Assembly: GCA_046594445.1 (NCBI GenBank)
Contig: JBKJSM010000057.1
Coordinates: 24,328 to 88,327 of the forward strand
Length of the DNA stretch: 64,000 bases
Reading direction: 5' to 3'
From: Gaiellasilicea sp046594445
GTDB taxonomy: Bacteria > Actinomycetota > Thermoleophilia > Gaiellales > Gaiellaceae
This document shows positions 55,650-63,067 of this stretch, in pieces. The notes beneath the pieces are model-generated. The model searched no databases. It worked only from the letters and a program-made list of their open reading frames with translations, and was not told the DNA's origin. How positions within the stretch are numbered: position 1 is the stretch's first letter; the number at the start of each line of letters is the position of its first letter. A program made the position numbers and the translations under genes.

Positions 55650-57494
55650 TCAGCCCTTGAAAGAGACGATTTTGCGGAGTAGGAGGCTGCCGATGGCCAT
55701 CATCACGAGTCCCGTGACCATCAGTTTGTGCCCGCCCGACGTGTAGTAGAGCGGGGCCATGAAGTCCCGGTTCATCAGCGTCAGCACGCCGAGGATGAAG
55801 AACGGGATGCCACAGAGGACGTAGGCGGACATACGACCCATCGCGGTCAGCGAGCGGATCTTGCGGGCGAACTGCTGTCGGTTTCGCACCGCCTCGGCGA
55901 CCATGTCGAAGATACCGGCCATGCTCCCGCCCACCTGGCGCTGGATCGTCACGGCGGTGACGACGAACGAGACGTTCTTGGAGCCGATCCGGGTCGCCAT
56001 GTCGGCGAGTGCGTCGTCCATCGGCCGGCCGAGCTGTGTCTCCGTCAGCACGCGCTTGAACTCCTTGCTCGCGGGCGGCTGTCCCTCGTCGACGACTGCC
56101 TGGATCCCCTGGCGAAAGCTGTGGCCGGCCTTCAACGACGCGGCCAGCGTGACGAGCAGGTCGGGCAGCTGGTCGTCGATCGCCATCAGCCGGCGCTTTG
56201 CCTTCCACCAGACGACGCCGATCGGAACGGCGCCACCCGCGACCATCGCGCACAGCGTCACCAACGACGGTACGCCGGCGACCGCGAAGGCGATTCCGGT
56301 CAGAAGGCCCGACCCTGCCGCGGCATAGACGAGCTCGACGGTGCGTAGCGGCAGGTCCGCACGCTCGAGCAACCGATGCAGGACATGCCAGAGCGTCAAG
56401 TGTCCGAAGGCCCGCTCCGTTGCCCGCATGATGCTGGACGCGGTCGCGAAGCGCTCCTGCACGGGGCCACGGGCCTGTTTGCGCTCTTGCTCGCCGAGAT
56501 GCGGTGCGATCTGACGGCGTAGGCGATCACCAAGCGGCGCGCGTAGGACGAAGAGCGCCGAGAGCAGGATCAGGAATCCCACGGCCAGTGGCATCACCAG
56601 CGGGCCGACCTTGAAGAACGGTGCCGGCAGCTTCGACTTTTCGGCGCTCAGCCTGGTTGCCACGCCCGGAACGACGGACTTCGCACTCGCGCCGGCGCTC
56701 TCGACCTCGAGCCGTTCGCCGGGCCGCGCCGCCGTGACGTAGGAGATCTGCCAGGTGCGGCGCAACTCCTCCGCGAGGGCTGCGTAGACAGCCCGCAACT
56801 CCTCGGTGCCGCTCGCACCCGCGTAGCGGCCGCCCGTCTGCTCGGCGAGGCGTTGCAGCGCGCGCGGCCGGAAGCTCGGGCTCTCGATCCCGATCGGGTA
56901 CACGACGACGTTTGCCGCGCGGGCGGCGGCGATCGCCTGCTCCAGGCTGGCGTCGCTCGAGACCTCCTGCCCGTCCGTCAGCAGGACGAGGATCCGCGTC
57001 GGATTGACATCCGCTGCGAGTGCCTGCGACGCAAGCACGACTGAGTCGTAGAGCGCCGTACCCCGGACCTCGTCCACCTCGATCGTGCGCAACGCGGCGT
57101 CGGCTTCGGCGGTCGCCGACGAGAAAGTCGTCATCTGCACCGCGCGGCGACCGACCGCGAACACCGCGACGCGGTCGCGGCCGGGCTTTGCGCCGACGAA
57201 CTCGCGGGCCGCGGCGGAGGCATCCGTCATCGCCTGCCCGAGCATCGACTGCGAGCGGTCGATCACGGCAGCGACGCTCTTCTCGCGGCCGAGATTGACG
57301 GCCCGGAGGCCGGCGACCCCGTAGCCGTTCTCGGTCAGATTCGGTGCCCTTCCAACTGGCTTCGGCGTCACGACGGTCGCTCGGACGGTCGGGTAGCCGG
57401 AGACATCGAGACTCGTGATCTTCGGCCCCGCGGCCGCGGCGATGCCCGGCAGGACAGCGCACAGGACAGCGAGCGAAAGCAGGCGCCGCGTCAC
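55650..57494 (-). CDS. tadB: Von Willebrand factor A domain fused to TadB platform protein
   Basis: 614 residues from GTG 57494 (GTGA overlap with tadA). Signal peptide 1-22 (LLSLAVLCAVLPGIAAA), vWA domain about 70-250 with a full MIDAS set: DxSxS at 79-83 (DRSQS), Thr 146 in RGTALYD and Asp 174 in LLTDGQE. A membrane helix lies at about 299-317. The C-terminal half is a TadB-type secretion F domain (IDDQLPDLLVTLAASLKAGH, FKRVLTETQLGRPMDDALA, ITIQRQVGGSMAGIFD-like VTIQRQVGGSMAGIFD). Canonical TadB has no vWA part. The outward metal-dependent adhesion domain may contact pilin or the wall. Confidence 0.9.
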   Translation of the reverse strand: MTRRLLSLAVLCAVLPGIAAAAGPKITSLDVSGYPTVRATVVTPKPVGRAPNLTENGYGVAGLRAVNLGREKSVAAVIDRSQSMLGQAMTDASAAAREFVGAKPGRDRVAVFAVGRRAVQMTTFSSATAEADAALRTIEVDEVRGTALYDSVVLASQALAADVNPTRILVLLTDGQEVSSDASLEQAIAAARAANVVVYPIGIESPSFRPRALQRLAEQTGGRYAGASGTEELRAVYAALAEELRRTWQISYVTAARPGERLEVESAGASAKSVVPGVATRLSAEKSKLPAPFFKVGPLVMPLAVGFLILLSALFVLRAPLGDRLRRQIAPHLGEQERKQARGPVQERFATASSIMRATERAFGHLTLWHVLHRLLERADLPLRTVELVYAAAGSGLLTGIAFAVAGVPSLVTLCAMVAGGAVPIGVVWWKAKRRLMAIDDQLPDLLVTLAASLKAGHSFRQGIQAVVDEGQPPASKEFKRVLTETQLGRPMDDALADMATRIGSKNVSFVVTAVTIQRQVGGSMAGIFDMVAEAVRNRQQFARKIRSLTAMGRMSAYVLCGIPFFILGVLTLMNRDFMAPLYYTSGGHKLMVTGLVMMAIGSLLLRKIVSFKG

Positions 57495-58954
57495 GCCGTG
57501 CTCCCGTAGGGGGCCGCGCCGAAGGTCGGCCGACCGCCGGCCGCCGCCTGGAAGAACGTCGGCGGCAGGATTACCCCGTTCGCTGCCATCTTCGCCAGGA
57601 AGTGCGGCTTCAGGCCGGTACAGGCGAGCGGCGACAGCAGCCGCGAGCCACGGACCGCCGCGGTCGCCTCGTCCGGCGGCTTCGCCAGGAAGAGATCTTG
57701 GAGCGTGATCACATCGGATTCCATCCTCAGCACCTCGGTGATGTGCGTGACGCGGCGCGAGCCGTCGACGAGGCGGGAGATCTGCACGAGCAGGTCGAAC
57801 GCACTCGAGGTCTGCTCCCGGATCGCGCGCAGCGGCAGATCGACGCCGGCGGTGAGGACGAGGGTCTCGAGGCGGGCCAGCGCATCGCGCGGGGCGTTCG
57901 CGTGGATCGTCGTCAGCGAGCCCTCGTGGCCCGTGTTCATCGCCTGGAGCATGTCGAGCGTCTCTGCGCCCCGGACCTCCCCGACGATGATCCGGTCGGG
58001 CCGCATGCGCAGGGCGTTGCGGACGAGCTCGCGGATCCGAATCTCCCCCTGCCCTTCGATGTTCGGCGGCCGGGACTCGAGCGTGATCACGTGCTGCTGC
58101 TGGAGCTGGAGCTCGGCGGCGTCCTCGATCGTGACGATCCGCTCGTCCTCGGGGACGAACGACGACATCGCGTTCAGCATCGTGGTCTTGCCCGTGCCGG
58201 TGCCACCGGAGATCAGCACGTTCAGCTTCCCCTTTACGCACGCGGCCAGGAACTGCGCCGCCTGGGGCGTCAGCGAGTTGAAATTGATCAGGTCGTCCAT
58301 CGTGTACGGGTCGCGCGAGAACTTCCGAATCGTCAGGGTCGGGCCTCGCAGCGAGAGCGGCGGGATGATCGCGTTGACGCGGCTCCCGTCCGGCAGGCGC
58401 GCGTCGACCATCGGCGAGCTCTCGTCGATCCGGCGACCGACCTGTGAGACGATCTTGTCGATGATCCGGAGCAGGTGGGCGTTGTCGACGAAGGACGCAT
58501 CCGCGCGCTCGAGCCGGCCCTCGCGCTCGACGAAGATCAGGTCGTAGTTGTTGACCATCACCTCGGTGACCGAGTCGTCTCTGAGCAGCGGCTCGAGCGG
58601 GCCGTAGCCGAGCACGTCGTCAGCGATCTCCCGCACGATCCGGCGGCGCTCCTCCCGGGTCAGCGGCGTCCGGTCGAGGGCGAGTTGCTCGGTGACGGCA
58701 TGGAAGACGCGCTCCGTCAGATCCTCCCCCGTCTCGCGCTTGAAGAGCTCCGGGCCAAGCTTCGCGATCACGGCATGGTGGATCGCGGTCTTCATCTCGG
58801 CATACGGGTCGCCCGCCTTTGGATCGGCGGAAGAACCGTGCTGACCGGTGTTGTACGAGGTTGTGCCGGCGAGCGCGACCGGACGCTCTGCGGTCGCGCT
58901 CGCGGCCTTGTCGCCGTTCCCGTTCTGCTTGCTCAGACGATCGTGAAGACCCAT
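57491..58954 (-). CDS. tadA: Tad pilus assembly ATPase TadA/CpaF
   Basis: 487 residues from ATG 58954 (TGATG overlap with tadZ). Disordered start, N-terminal domain (YAEMKTAIHHAVIAKLGPEL, DVLGYGPLEPLLRDDSVTEV), Walker A VLISGGTGTGKTTMLNAM, Asp box IVTIEDAAELQL, Walker B MRPDRIIVGEVRGAETLDML, His box GSLTTIHANAPRDAL. Hexameric cytoplasmic motor for Flp pilus extension. Confidence 0.96.
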   Translation of the reverse strand: MGLHDRLSKQNGNGDKAASATAERPVALAGTTSYNTGQHGSSADPKAGDPYAEMKTAIHHAVIAKLGPELFKRETGEDLTERVFHAVTEQLALDRTPLTREERRRIVREIADDVLGYGPLEPLLRDDSVTEVMVNNYDLIFVEREGRLERADASFVDNAHLLRIIDKIVSQVGRRIDESSPMVDARLPDGSRVNAIIPPLSLRGPTLTIRKFSRDPYTMDDLINFNSLTPQAAQFLAACVKGKLNVLISGGTGTGKTTMLNAMSSFVPEDERIVTIEDAAELQLQQQHVITLESRPPNIEGQGEIRIRELVRNALRMRPDRIIVGEVRGAETLDMLQAMNTGHEGSLTTIHANAPRDALARLETLVLTAGVDLPLRAIREQTSSAFDLLVQISRLVDGSRRVTHITEVLRMESDVITLQDLFLAKPPDEATAAVRGSRLLSPLACTGLKPHFLAKMAANGVILPPTFFQAAAGGRPTFGAAPYGSTA

Positions 58955-60126
58955 CAGGCCCTCGCAAGTGCTGCGAACATGCGCTTTTTCTGAGGCAGCT
59001 CGGTCGTGAGCAGCGCCTTGGAGACGGCACGGATGGAGCGGGCGAAGTCGCACCCTGTGTCAGCGAGAACGGGTGGCGCGCCACGGTTGACCCCGAGCGG
59101 CACGGCCCGGTCCGAGGGAACCTCGAACTCGATCTTGACGTCGAGCGCTCCCTCGACCTCCTTCTTCTTCATCCCCACTTTCGAGTTCGCACGATTGAGG
59201 ACGAAGCGAATGCGCGAGGCGGGGAACGAGAGCAGCTCGAGCGTCTGGAGCGAGAGCCGCACGTTCTTCAGCGTCGGTACGTCGAGGCCGCACACCATCA
59301 GCAGCTCGTCGGTGCGGTCGAGCGTCGCCAGCATCGGCCCGTGGAAGAACGGTGAGGTGTCGACGACGATCACGTCGTAGGACTCCCGCGCGACCTCGAG
59401 CAGGCGGGCGAGCTTTGACTCGGTCACGAGCTCCGCGTCTTCCGGGCGGAGCGGCGCCGGCAGGATGTCGAGTCCGGATGTGTGCTTGGTGATGTAGCCC
59501 GCGAGCTTCTCGGAGTCGAGCTCTCCCGGGGCGACCACCAGGTCGTAGATCGTCTTCTCCGGTTCGAGGCCGAGCATGATCGCGGCGTCGCCGAACTGCA
59601 GGTCGAGATCGAGGAGGAGCGTGCGCTTTCCCTCGTGCTTCGCGAAAGAGGCGGCGAGGTTCGTCGCAGTGACGGTCTTCCCCGTCCCCCCCTTGGGTGA
59701 GAAGACCGTGACGATTCGGCCCTGGCGTGCGTGGCCGCCCTCGGCGGCGAGCCGGCGGCCGGCGTGGCCCGCCTTCCGAAGTGCGAAGACGACGTTCTCG
59801 GTCAGCTGCGGCAGCAGCAGGACGTCGGCGACGCCCTCGGCGTCCAGCGCCTCCTCGAGCAGGGCCGACGACTCACCGGAGGCGAGGATGACGATCGGCG
59901 AGCGCGTGTGCTCCCGGATCGCGGCCACCTCACCGGCCGGAAACGAGGTCGAGCGTGTTGCGTGCACAACTACCTGGAGGTGCCCGCCGGCGAGGGCGGC
60001 CGCCGCTTCTGCGACATGCTCGCTCCAGCCTACGAAGTCCAGGTCGGGATGCTCCGCGAGCCCTTCGCGCAGGCGGTCGAGCCCGTCGCACGAGCCCGTC
60101 ACGTAAATGCGGGTGCTCTCGTTCAT
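58954..60126 (-). CDS. tadZ: Pilus assembly protein TadZ/CpaE (MinD-like)
   Basis: 390 residues from ATG 60126. The N-terminal 130 residues have a degenerate receiver-like fold (STSFPAGEVAAIREHTRSPI, ALLEEALDAEGVADVLLLPQ), followed by a deviant-Walker ParA/MinD ATPase (VFSPKGGTGKTVTATNLAAS, LLLDLDLQFGDAAIML, YDVIVVDTSPFFHGPML). TadZ positions the Tad machine at a cell pole or septum. Coupled at both ends by TGATG overlaps. Confidence 0.93.
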   Translation of the reverse strand: MNESTRIYVTGSCDGLDRLREGLAEHPDLDFVGWSEHVAEAAAALAGGHLQVVVHATRSTSFPAGEVAAIREHTRSPIVILASGESSALLEEALDAEGVADVLLLPQLTENVVFALRKAGHAGRRLAAEGGHARQGRIVTVFSPKGGTGKTVTATNLAASFAKHEGKRTLLLDLDLQFGDAAIMLGLEPEKTIYDLVVAPGELDSEKLAGYITKHTSGLDILPAPLRPEDAELVTESKLARLLEVARESYDVIVVDTSPFFHGPMLATLDRTDELLMVCGLDVPTLKNVRLSLQTLELLSFPASRIRFVLNRANSKVGMKKKEVEGALDVKIEFEVPSDRAVPLGVNRGAPPVLADTGCDFARSIRAVSKALLTTELPQKKRMFAALARA

Positions 60127-60902
60127 CAGTTGCCTCCTGCGGTGGCGATGCCTGCGTCCTCGAGCTGCTTGGGGCGAACGCCCTCGCGCAGGAGCGAGTA
60201 CCCGCTCTCGACGTTCTCGGGGCTGTCGGCGGCGTCGATCGGCGGGCGGAGCTCGAAGTGCCACTCCGCGTTCTTCATCGCCCAGTACAGCTTCTGAACC
60301 TGTGTATCGGTAACCGCCACCGTGGCGGCAAGGCCGCCGCCACGCGACGAGGCCAGCTGCTCCGACGTGCCGGCCACTGCGGGCGACTGCAACACTCGGA
60401 TGTCGCGAAGGATGATCCGGGTGTAGTGGTTCGTTCCTCCCTCCGGGAACGTCCAGGAGGCAACGACGTCGACCTTGTCGCCTGACCTGAGCGTGCCGGC
60501 GAGGAGCTGGTGCGCGTCGCCCGGGACGGCAATTGCCCGCTGGACGCCCGTCAGCTGCGCCTTGATCCCACGCTGGGACGGCGTCGCAAACCTGCGCGTC
60601 GAGATCTGCTCCCCCGCGAAGATCGGCTGCGTCGAGACGAGCTCCGCGACTTGATCGGGGTTCGAGATAGCGCCTGGGACGACGCTGCGCCGCACGACCT
60701 CGCTCTCCTTGAGCAGGCCCTTGGTATCGATGGCCACACCCGAGGTGCCGGCCGGAATGTCGCGCGCAGCGACCCAGACAGGCACATTCGCCTCGTCCTT
60801 GCGAACATTTCGCTGGTAGTTCGTCACGTAAAAACTCGTCAGCAACGCCGCGACGATGGCCAACGCGACAGCAATCGTGATGTTTTTGACCTTATACGTC
60901 AT
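60126..60902 (-). CDS. cpaB: Flp pilus assembly protein CpaB (RcpC)
   Basis: 258 residues: membrane anchor (ITIAVALAIVAALLTSFYVT), SAF/AFP-like domain (VPVWVAARDIPAGTSGVAID, VSTQPIFAGEQISTRRFA) and a C-terminal RcpC domain (LRSGDKVDVVASWTFPEGG). In proteobacteria RcpC works with the outer-membrane secretin RcpA. No secretin gene is present here, consistent with an envelope lacking an outer membrane. Ribosome site GAAGGAA upstream. Confidence 0.9.
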   Translation of the reverse strand: MTYKVKNITIAVALAIVAALLTSFYVTNYQRNVRKDEANVPVWVAARDIPAGTSGVAIDTKGLLKESEVVRRSVVPGAISNPDQVAELVSTQPIFAGEQISTRRFATPSQRGIKAQLTGVQRAIAVPGDAHQLLAGTLRSGDKVDVVASWTFPEGGTNHYTRIILRDIRVLQSPAVAGTSEQLASSRGGGLAATVAVTDTQVQKLYWAMKNAEWHFELRPPIDAADSPENVESGYSLLREGVRPKQLEDAGIATAGGN

Positions 60903-60932
60903 GAGCGTCGATTCCTTCTCTTTCGTCGATAG

Positions 60933-61829
60933 TTATTCAACAAGCTGAATTGCGTGAGCGCCAAAGTTTCCCACTCCCGATGTCGATTGGATTCCCTCCC
61001 AGATCACACGGACGAAATACCCCTTGATCGTTCCCTTGTTGCCGTTGCCGCTGAAACCGGTGACGACGAAGCCGACCCAGCCGACGACGTGGTATTCGAA
61101 GTTGGCTCCGTTTCCCCGCGTCTCGTCGTAGATGGGAAAGAGCAACTCATCACCAAGGCGGAACTGCATTGCATCTTTCACGTGTGATGAGTTGAACTTA
61201 GCTCCAGGATCCGAGTAGTACCAGCCAAGCGGCATGGAGCCGTCGAATCCGCGGCTGACCCACTCTCCCACCGTCGCCGAGCCCGTTCCACCGCGAGAGC
61301 CGTCGATGTTCAACAGGCGGAAGGCGCCGGGTCCGACTTTTTGGAGGTCGAGCGTGGTCGCCTGCTTGAAGCAGGGTTGTGGCGCGCACTGCAGCAGCGG
61401 ATGATCGAGGTCGACGCCGATCGGGGCGGCCCAGGTGGCCTCGGCGAGCGGGCCGGAGCGCGCTGACGCTTTCGCACCGACTGTGACCGAGTCGATGCCG
61501 AAGAGTTTCGCGAACACCCCCGGCGTCTCGCGCGCGACCTTGACCGTGATCGTGTCGTTCGCAAGCGCCGCTGTGGAGAAGGACACCTGCTGGCTACCAC
61601 CGCCGTTCTTGCCGACGTAGCTGTCCGCCAGGGCCCCGGCATCGCCGGGAAACTCCGGCAGCTCCTGGGCGCCGGCGAGCGCGGCGGCATCCGCGGTCGA
61701 CTGCGTGTCACGCTGTTCCCGAAACCACGCCCCAACGTCGAGCACGAGACCGGCCGCACCGAGCACGGCGACGAGAAAGATGAGTGTGAGCACCGTGGCC
61801 TGGCCACGGTCGCTGCGCAGCGAGCTCAT
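60933..61829 (-). CDS. TadG-like pseudopilin/surface protein
   Basis: 298 residues from ATG 61829 (ATGA overlap with tadE). Prepilin-like start SDRGQATVLTLIFLVAVLGA with Gly before Gln, then AWFREQRDTQSTADAAALAG, the hallmark of TadG/Flp-associated proteins. The remaining 230 residues are extracellular, beta-rich and Gly-rich with one Cys pair (CAPQPCF). Probably a minor subunit or a wall anchor of the pilus. Confidence 0.85.
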   Translation of the reverse strand: MSSLRSDRGQATVLTLIFLVAVLGAAGLVLDVGAWFREQRDTQSTADAAALAGAQELPEFPGDAGALADSYVGKNGGGSQQVSFSTAALANDTITVKVARETPGVFAKLFGIDSVTVGAKASARSGPLAEATWAAPIGVDLDHPLLQCAPQPCFKQATTLDLQKVGPGAFRLLNIDGSRGGTGSATVGEWVSRGFDGSMPLGWYYSDPGAKFNSSHVKDAMQFRLGDELLFPIYDETRGNGANFEYHVVGWVGFVVTGFSGNGNKGTIKGYFVRVIWEGIQSTSGVGNFGAHAIQLVE

Positions 61830-62233
61830 TCGACCCGCTCCGTAGTCGTGCTCTCGAGCTGGCCGGACGCCACCACCATCCCCAGGAGGTCGATCTCGTA
61901 GGGATACGTCGCTTTGACCACAGCGTCCTCGCCGTGCTCCCACGCGCCCGCGGCAACCGTGACGCAGAGCCCGGCGCCGCCGTCGCACGGCGTGTCGATG
62001 CCGCTGGCGGATTTCCGCAAGGCGACTTCAGCGTCCCCCGCAGGCGTATACGAGTGTCGGCTGACGGCGGCCTTGCGCGCGCCGACCCGCGTTGCGTCGG
62101 TCAGCGTGACGTAATTGTTGTAGAGGACGCCGAACTGAAAGATCGCGAACACGATCACGAGCAGCAACGGGAGGACGAGCGCGAACTCGACCATCGTCTG
62201 TCCCTGCTCATCTTTGATCCGGCGGCGGTTCAT
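61826..62233 (-). CDS. tadE: Minor pseudopilin TadE
   Basis: 135 residues, ribosome site GAAGGAGC upstream. Prepilin motif DEQGQTMVEFALVLPLLLVI with Gly at -1 and Glu at +5, followed by QFGVLYNNYVTLTDATRVGA. The C-terminal half has a Cys pair (TPCDGGAGLC). Typical TadE length. It initiates pilus assembly or forms the minor tip (family knowledge). Confidence 0.9.
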   Translation of the reverse strand: MNRRRIKDEQGQTMVEFALVLPLLLVIVFAIFQFGVLYNNYVTLTDATRVGARKAAVSRHSYTPAGDAEVALRKSASGIDTPCDGGAGLCVTVAAGAWEHGEDAVVKATYPYEIDLLGMVVASGQLESTTTERVE

Positions 62234-62260
62234 GTGCTGCTGTGCTCCTTCGTTTGTCGA

Positions 62261-62293
62261 GGGTGGACGCTTCGGACGGCGAAGCGCCCACCC
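62261..62293 (-). terminator. Intra-operon hairpin between the pilin genes and tadE
   Basis: 14-bp stem (62261-62274 with 62280-62293), one G-U wobble when read as minus-strand RNA, loop of five bases. It stands eight bases after the second pilin stop and before the tadE ribosome site. Probably a partial terminator or 3' stabiliser that keeps pilin mRNA in excess over the assembly genes. Confidence 0.65.
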
Positions 62294-62300
62294 CAGACGT

Positions 62301-62474
62301 TCAGCTGATTGCGATCTTGACGATCTCGAGCGAGCGCTCGAAGGCGGCCAGGATCGTGTCCGACAGCACGGAGAGCGTGGCGACGATCGCGGCGGTGATC
62401 AGGCCCAGGACGACCACGTACTCGGCCATCGTCTGGGCCCTCTCGTCGTGCAATGTGTTGCGACCACCGATCAT
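62301..62474 (-). CDS. Flp-type pilin 2, with Ala in place of the conserved pre-cleavage Gly
   Basis: 57 residues from ATG 62474 (AAAGGA six bases upstream). Short basic leader, then DERAQTMAEYVVVLGLITAA: the Glu-Tyr pair of Flp pilins is present, but the residue before the expected cleavage is Ala, not Gly. The hydrophobic helix continues to IVATLSVLSDTILAAF. It may be a poorly processed minor pilin, or served by a tolerant peptidase. No prepilin peptidase (TadV) is in the window. Confidence 0.85.
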   Translation of the reverse strand: MIGGRNTLHDERAQTMAEYVVVLGLITAAIVATLSVLSDTILAAFERSLEIVKIAIS

Positions 62475-62509
62475 TCGTCGTCCTTTCTCGTCGTGCACTA
62501 CGCGACTGC

Positions 62510-62698
62510 TTAACCAGGCTTAACTGCGTCCAGGACACCCTTGAACGCCTTGTCGATCTCGACGCCAAGGAGGCCGATCGTGACGACCACGGCGAGCGTG
62601 ATCAGGGCGAGAACGACGCCATACTCGGCCATCGTCTGACCCTCCTCATTGCGAAGGTCGGCGACCCTGTTCTGAAGCGAAACGAAAAGCTTCAACAT
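62510..62698 (-). CDS. flp: Flp-type major pilin 1
   Basis: 62 residues from ATG 62698, eight bases after a strong GGAGGT; an upstream GTG lies within that ribosome site and is rejected. Leader MLKLFVSLQNRVADLRNEEG, then QTMAEYGVVLALITLAVVVT with Gly at -1 and the Flp Glu-Tyr pair, and a short amphipathic tail (IDKAFKGVLDAVKPG). It has the strongest ribosome site in the operon and comes first, so it is probably the major subunit. Confidence 0.92.
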   Translation of the reverse strand: MLKLFVSLQNRVADLRNEEGQTMAEYGVVLALITLAVVVTIGLLGVEIDKAFKGVLDAVKPG

Positions 62699-63067
62699 GT
62701 AATTCACCTCCCTTCAGGCATGGAGAGAGCGCATGGACAGCCGGGCTCGTGGGACGCCCGGAGGCTGATGACTTTCTCGAAGCTATTGGCATTGCGATCC
62801 TGCACGTTGAGAAACCTTTCTCTCACCGGCGTGCCGCATACGCCTTGTCAGTTGCTACTTGCGCTGATCAACGATGCGTCAGCGTTCGGAAACTAAGAAG
62901 CCCCTTCCGGGGGTTTCTTGCAAACTTTCTTCAAGTTCCCCCGGACGGGTGAGCACCAGGGCGGCGGATGGGGATATGAAGTGACCCATACGGAACCGTT
63001 GGCGGCGCGGTCAAGCACATGCGTCGGAACGGGGCAACCCGGCGCCCGATGAATGAGGAGCTGGGTC
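62699..63067. other. 369-base divergent regulatory region between the flp operon and the 63068 gene
   Basis: No convincing gene. It holds the flp ribosome site (62703-62709 region) and the plus-strand AGGAG before 63068. A plus-strand intrinsic terminator hairpin lies at 62895-62919. Composition is less GC-rich than the flanks between 62760 and 62900. I could not match c-di-GMP, c-di-AMP or other riboswitch consensus with confidence. It could house a leader with attenuation, or a small RNA. Confidence 0.5.
62895..62919 (+). terminator. Rho-independent terminator or attenuator hairpin upstream of the 63068 gene
   Basis: AAGAAGCCCC pairs with GGGGTTTCTT over ten positions including one G-U wobble, loop TTCCG. 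A T-rich stretch (TTTCTTC) lies ten bases further on. No plus-strand gene precedes it, so it would end a short untranslated transcript that starts between 62700 and 62890. Confidence 0.6.

Noticed and set aside
62940..63067. Possible c-di-AMP (ydaO) or c-di-GMP riboswitch, from GGAACGGGGCAACC near 63026
   Set aside because: Only one short block resembles ydaO; the second GGGGTGAA core, the closing stem and the terminal CTAACCTCGC-like block are absent, and the gene starts too soon after it. No GEMM core is found on either strand.
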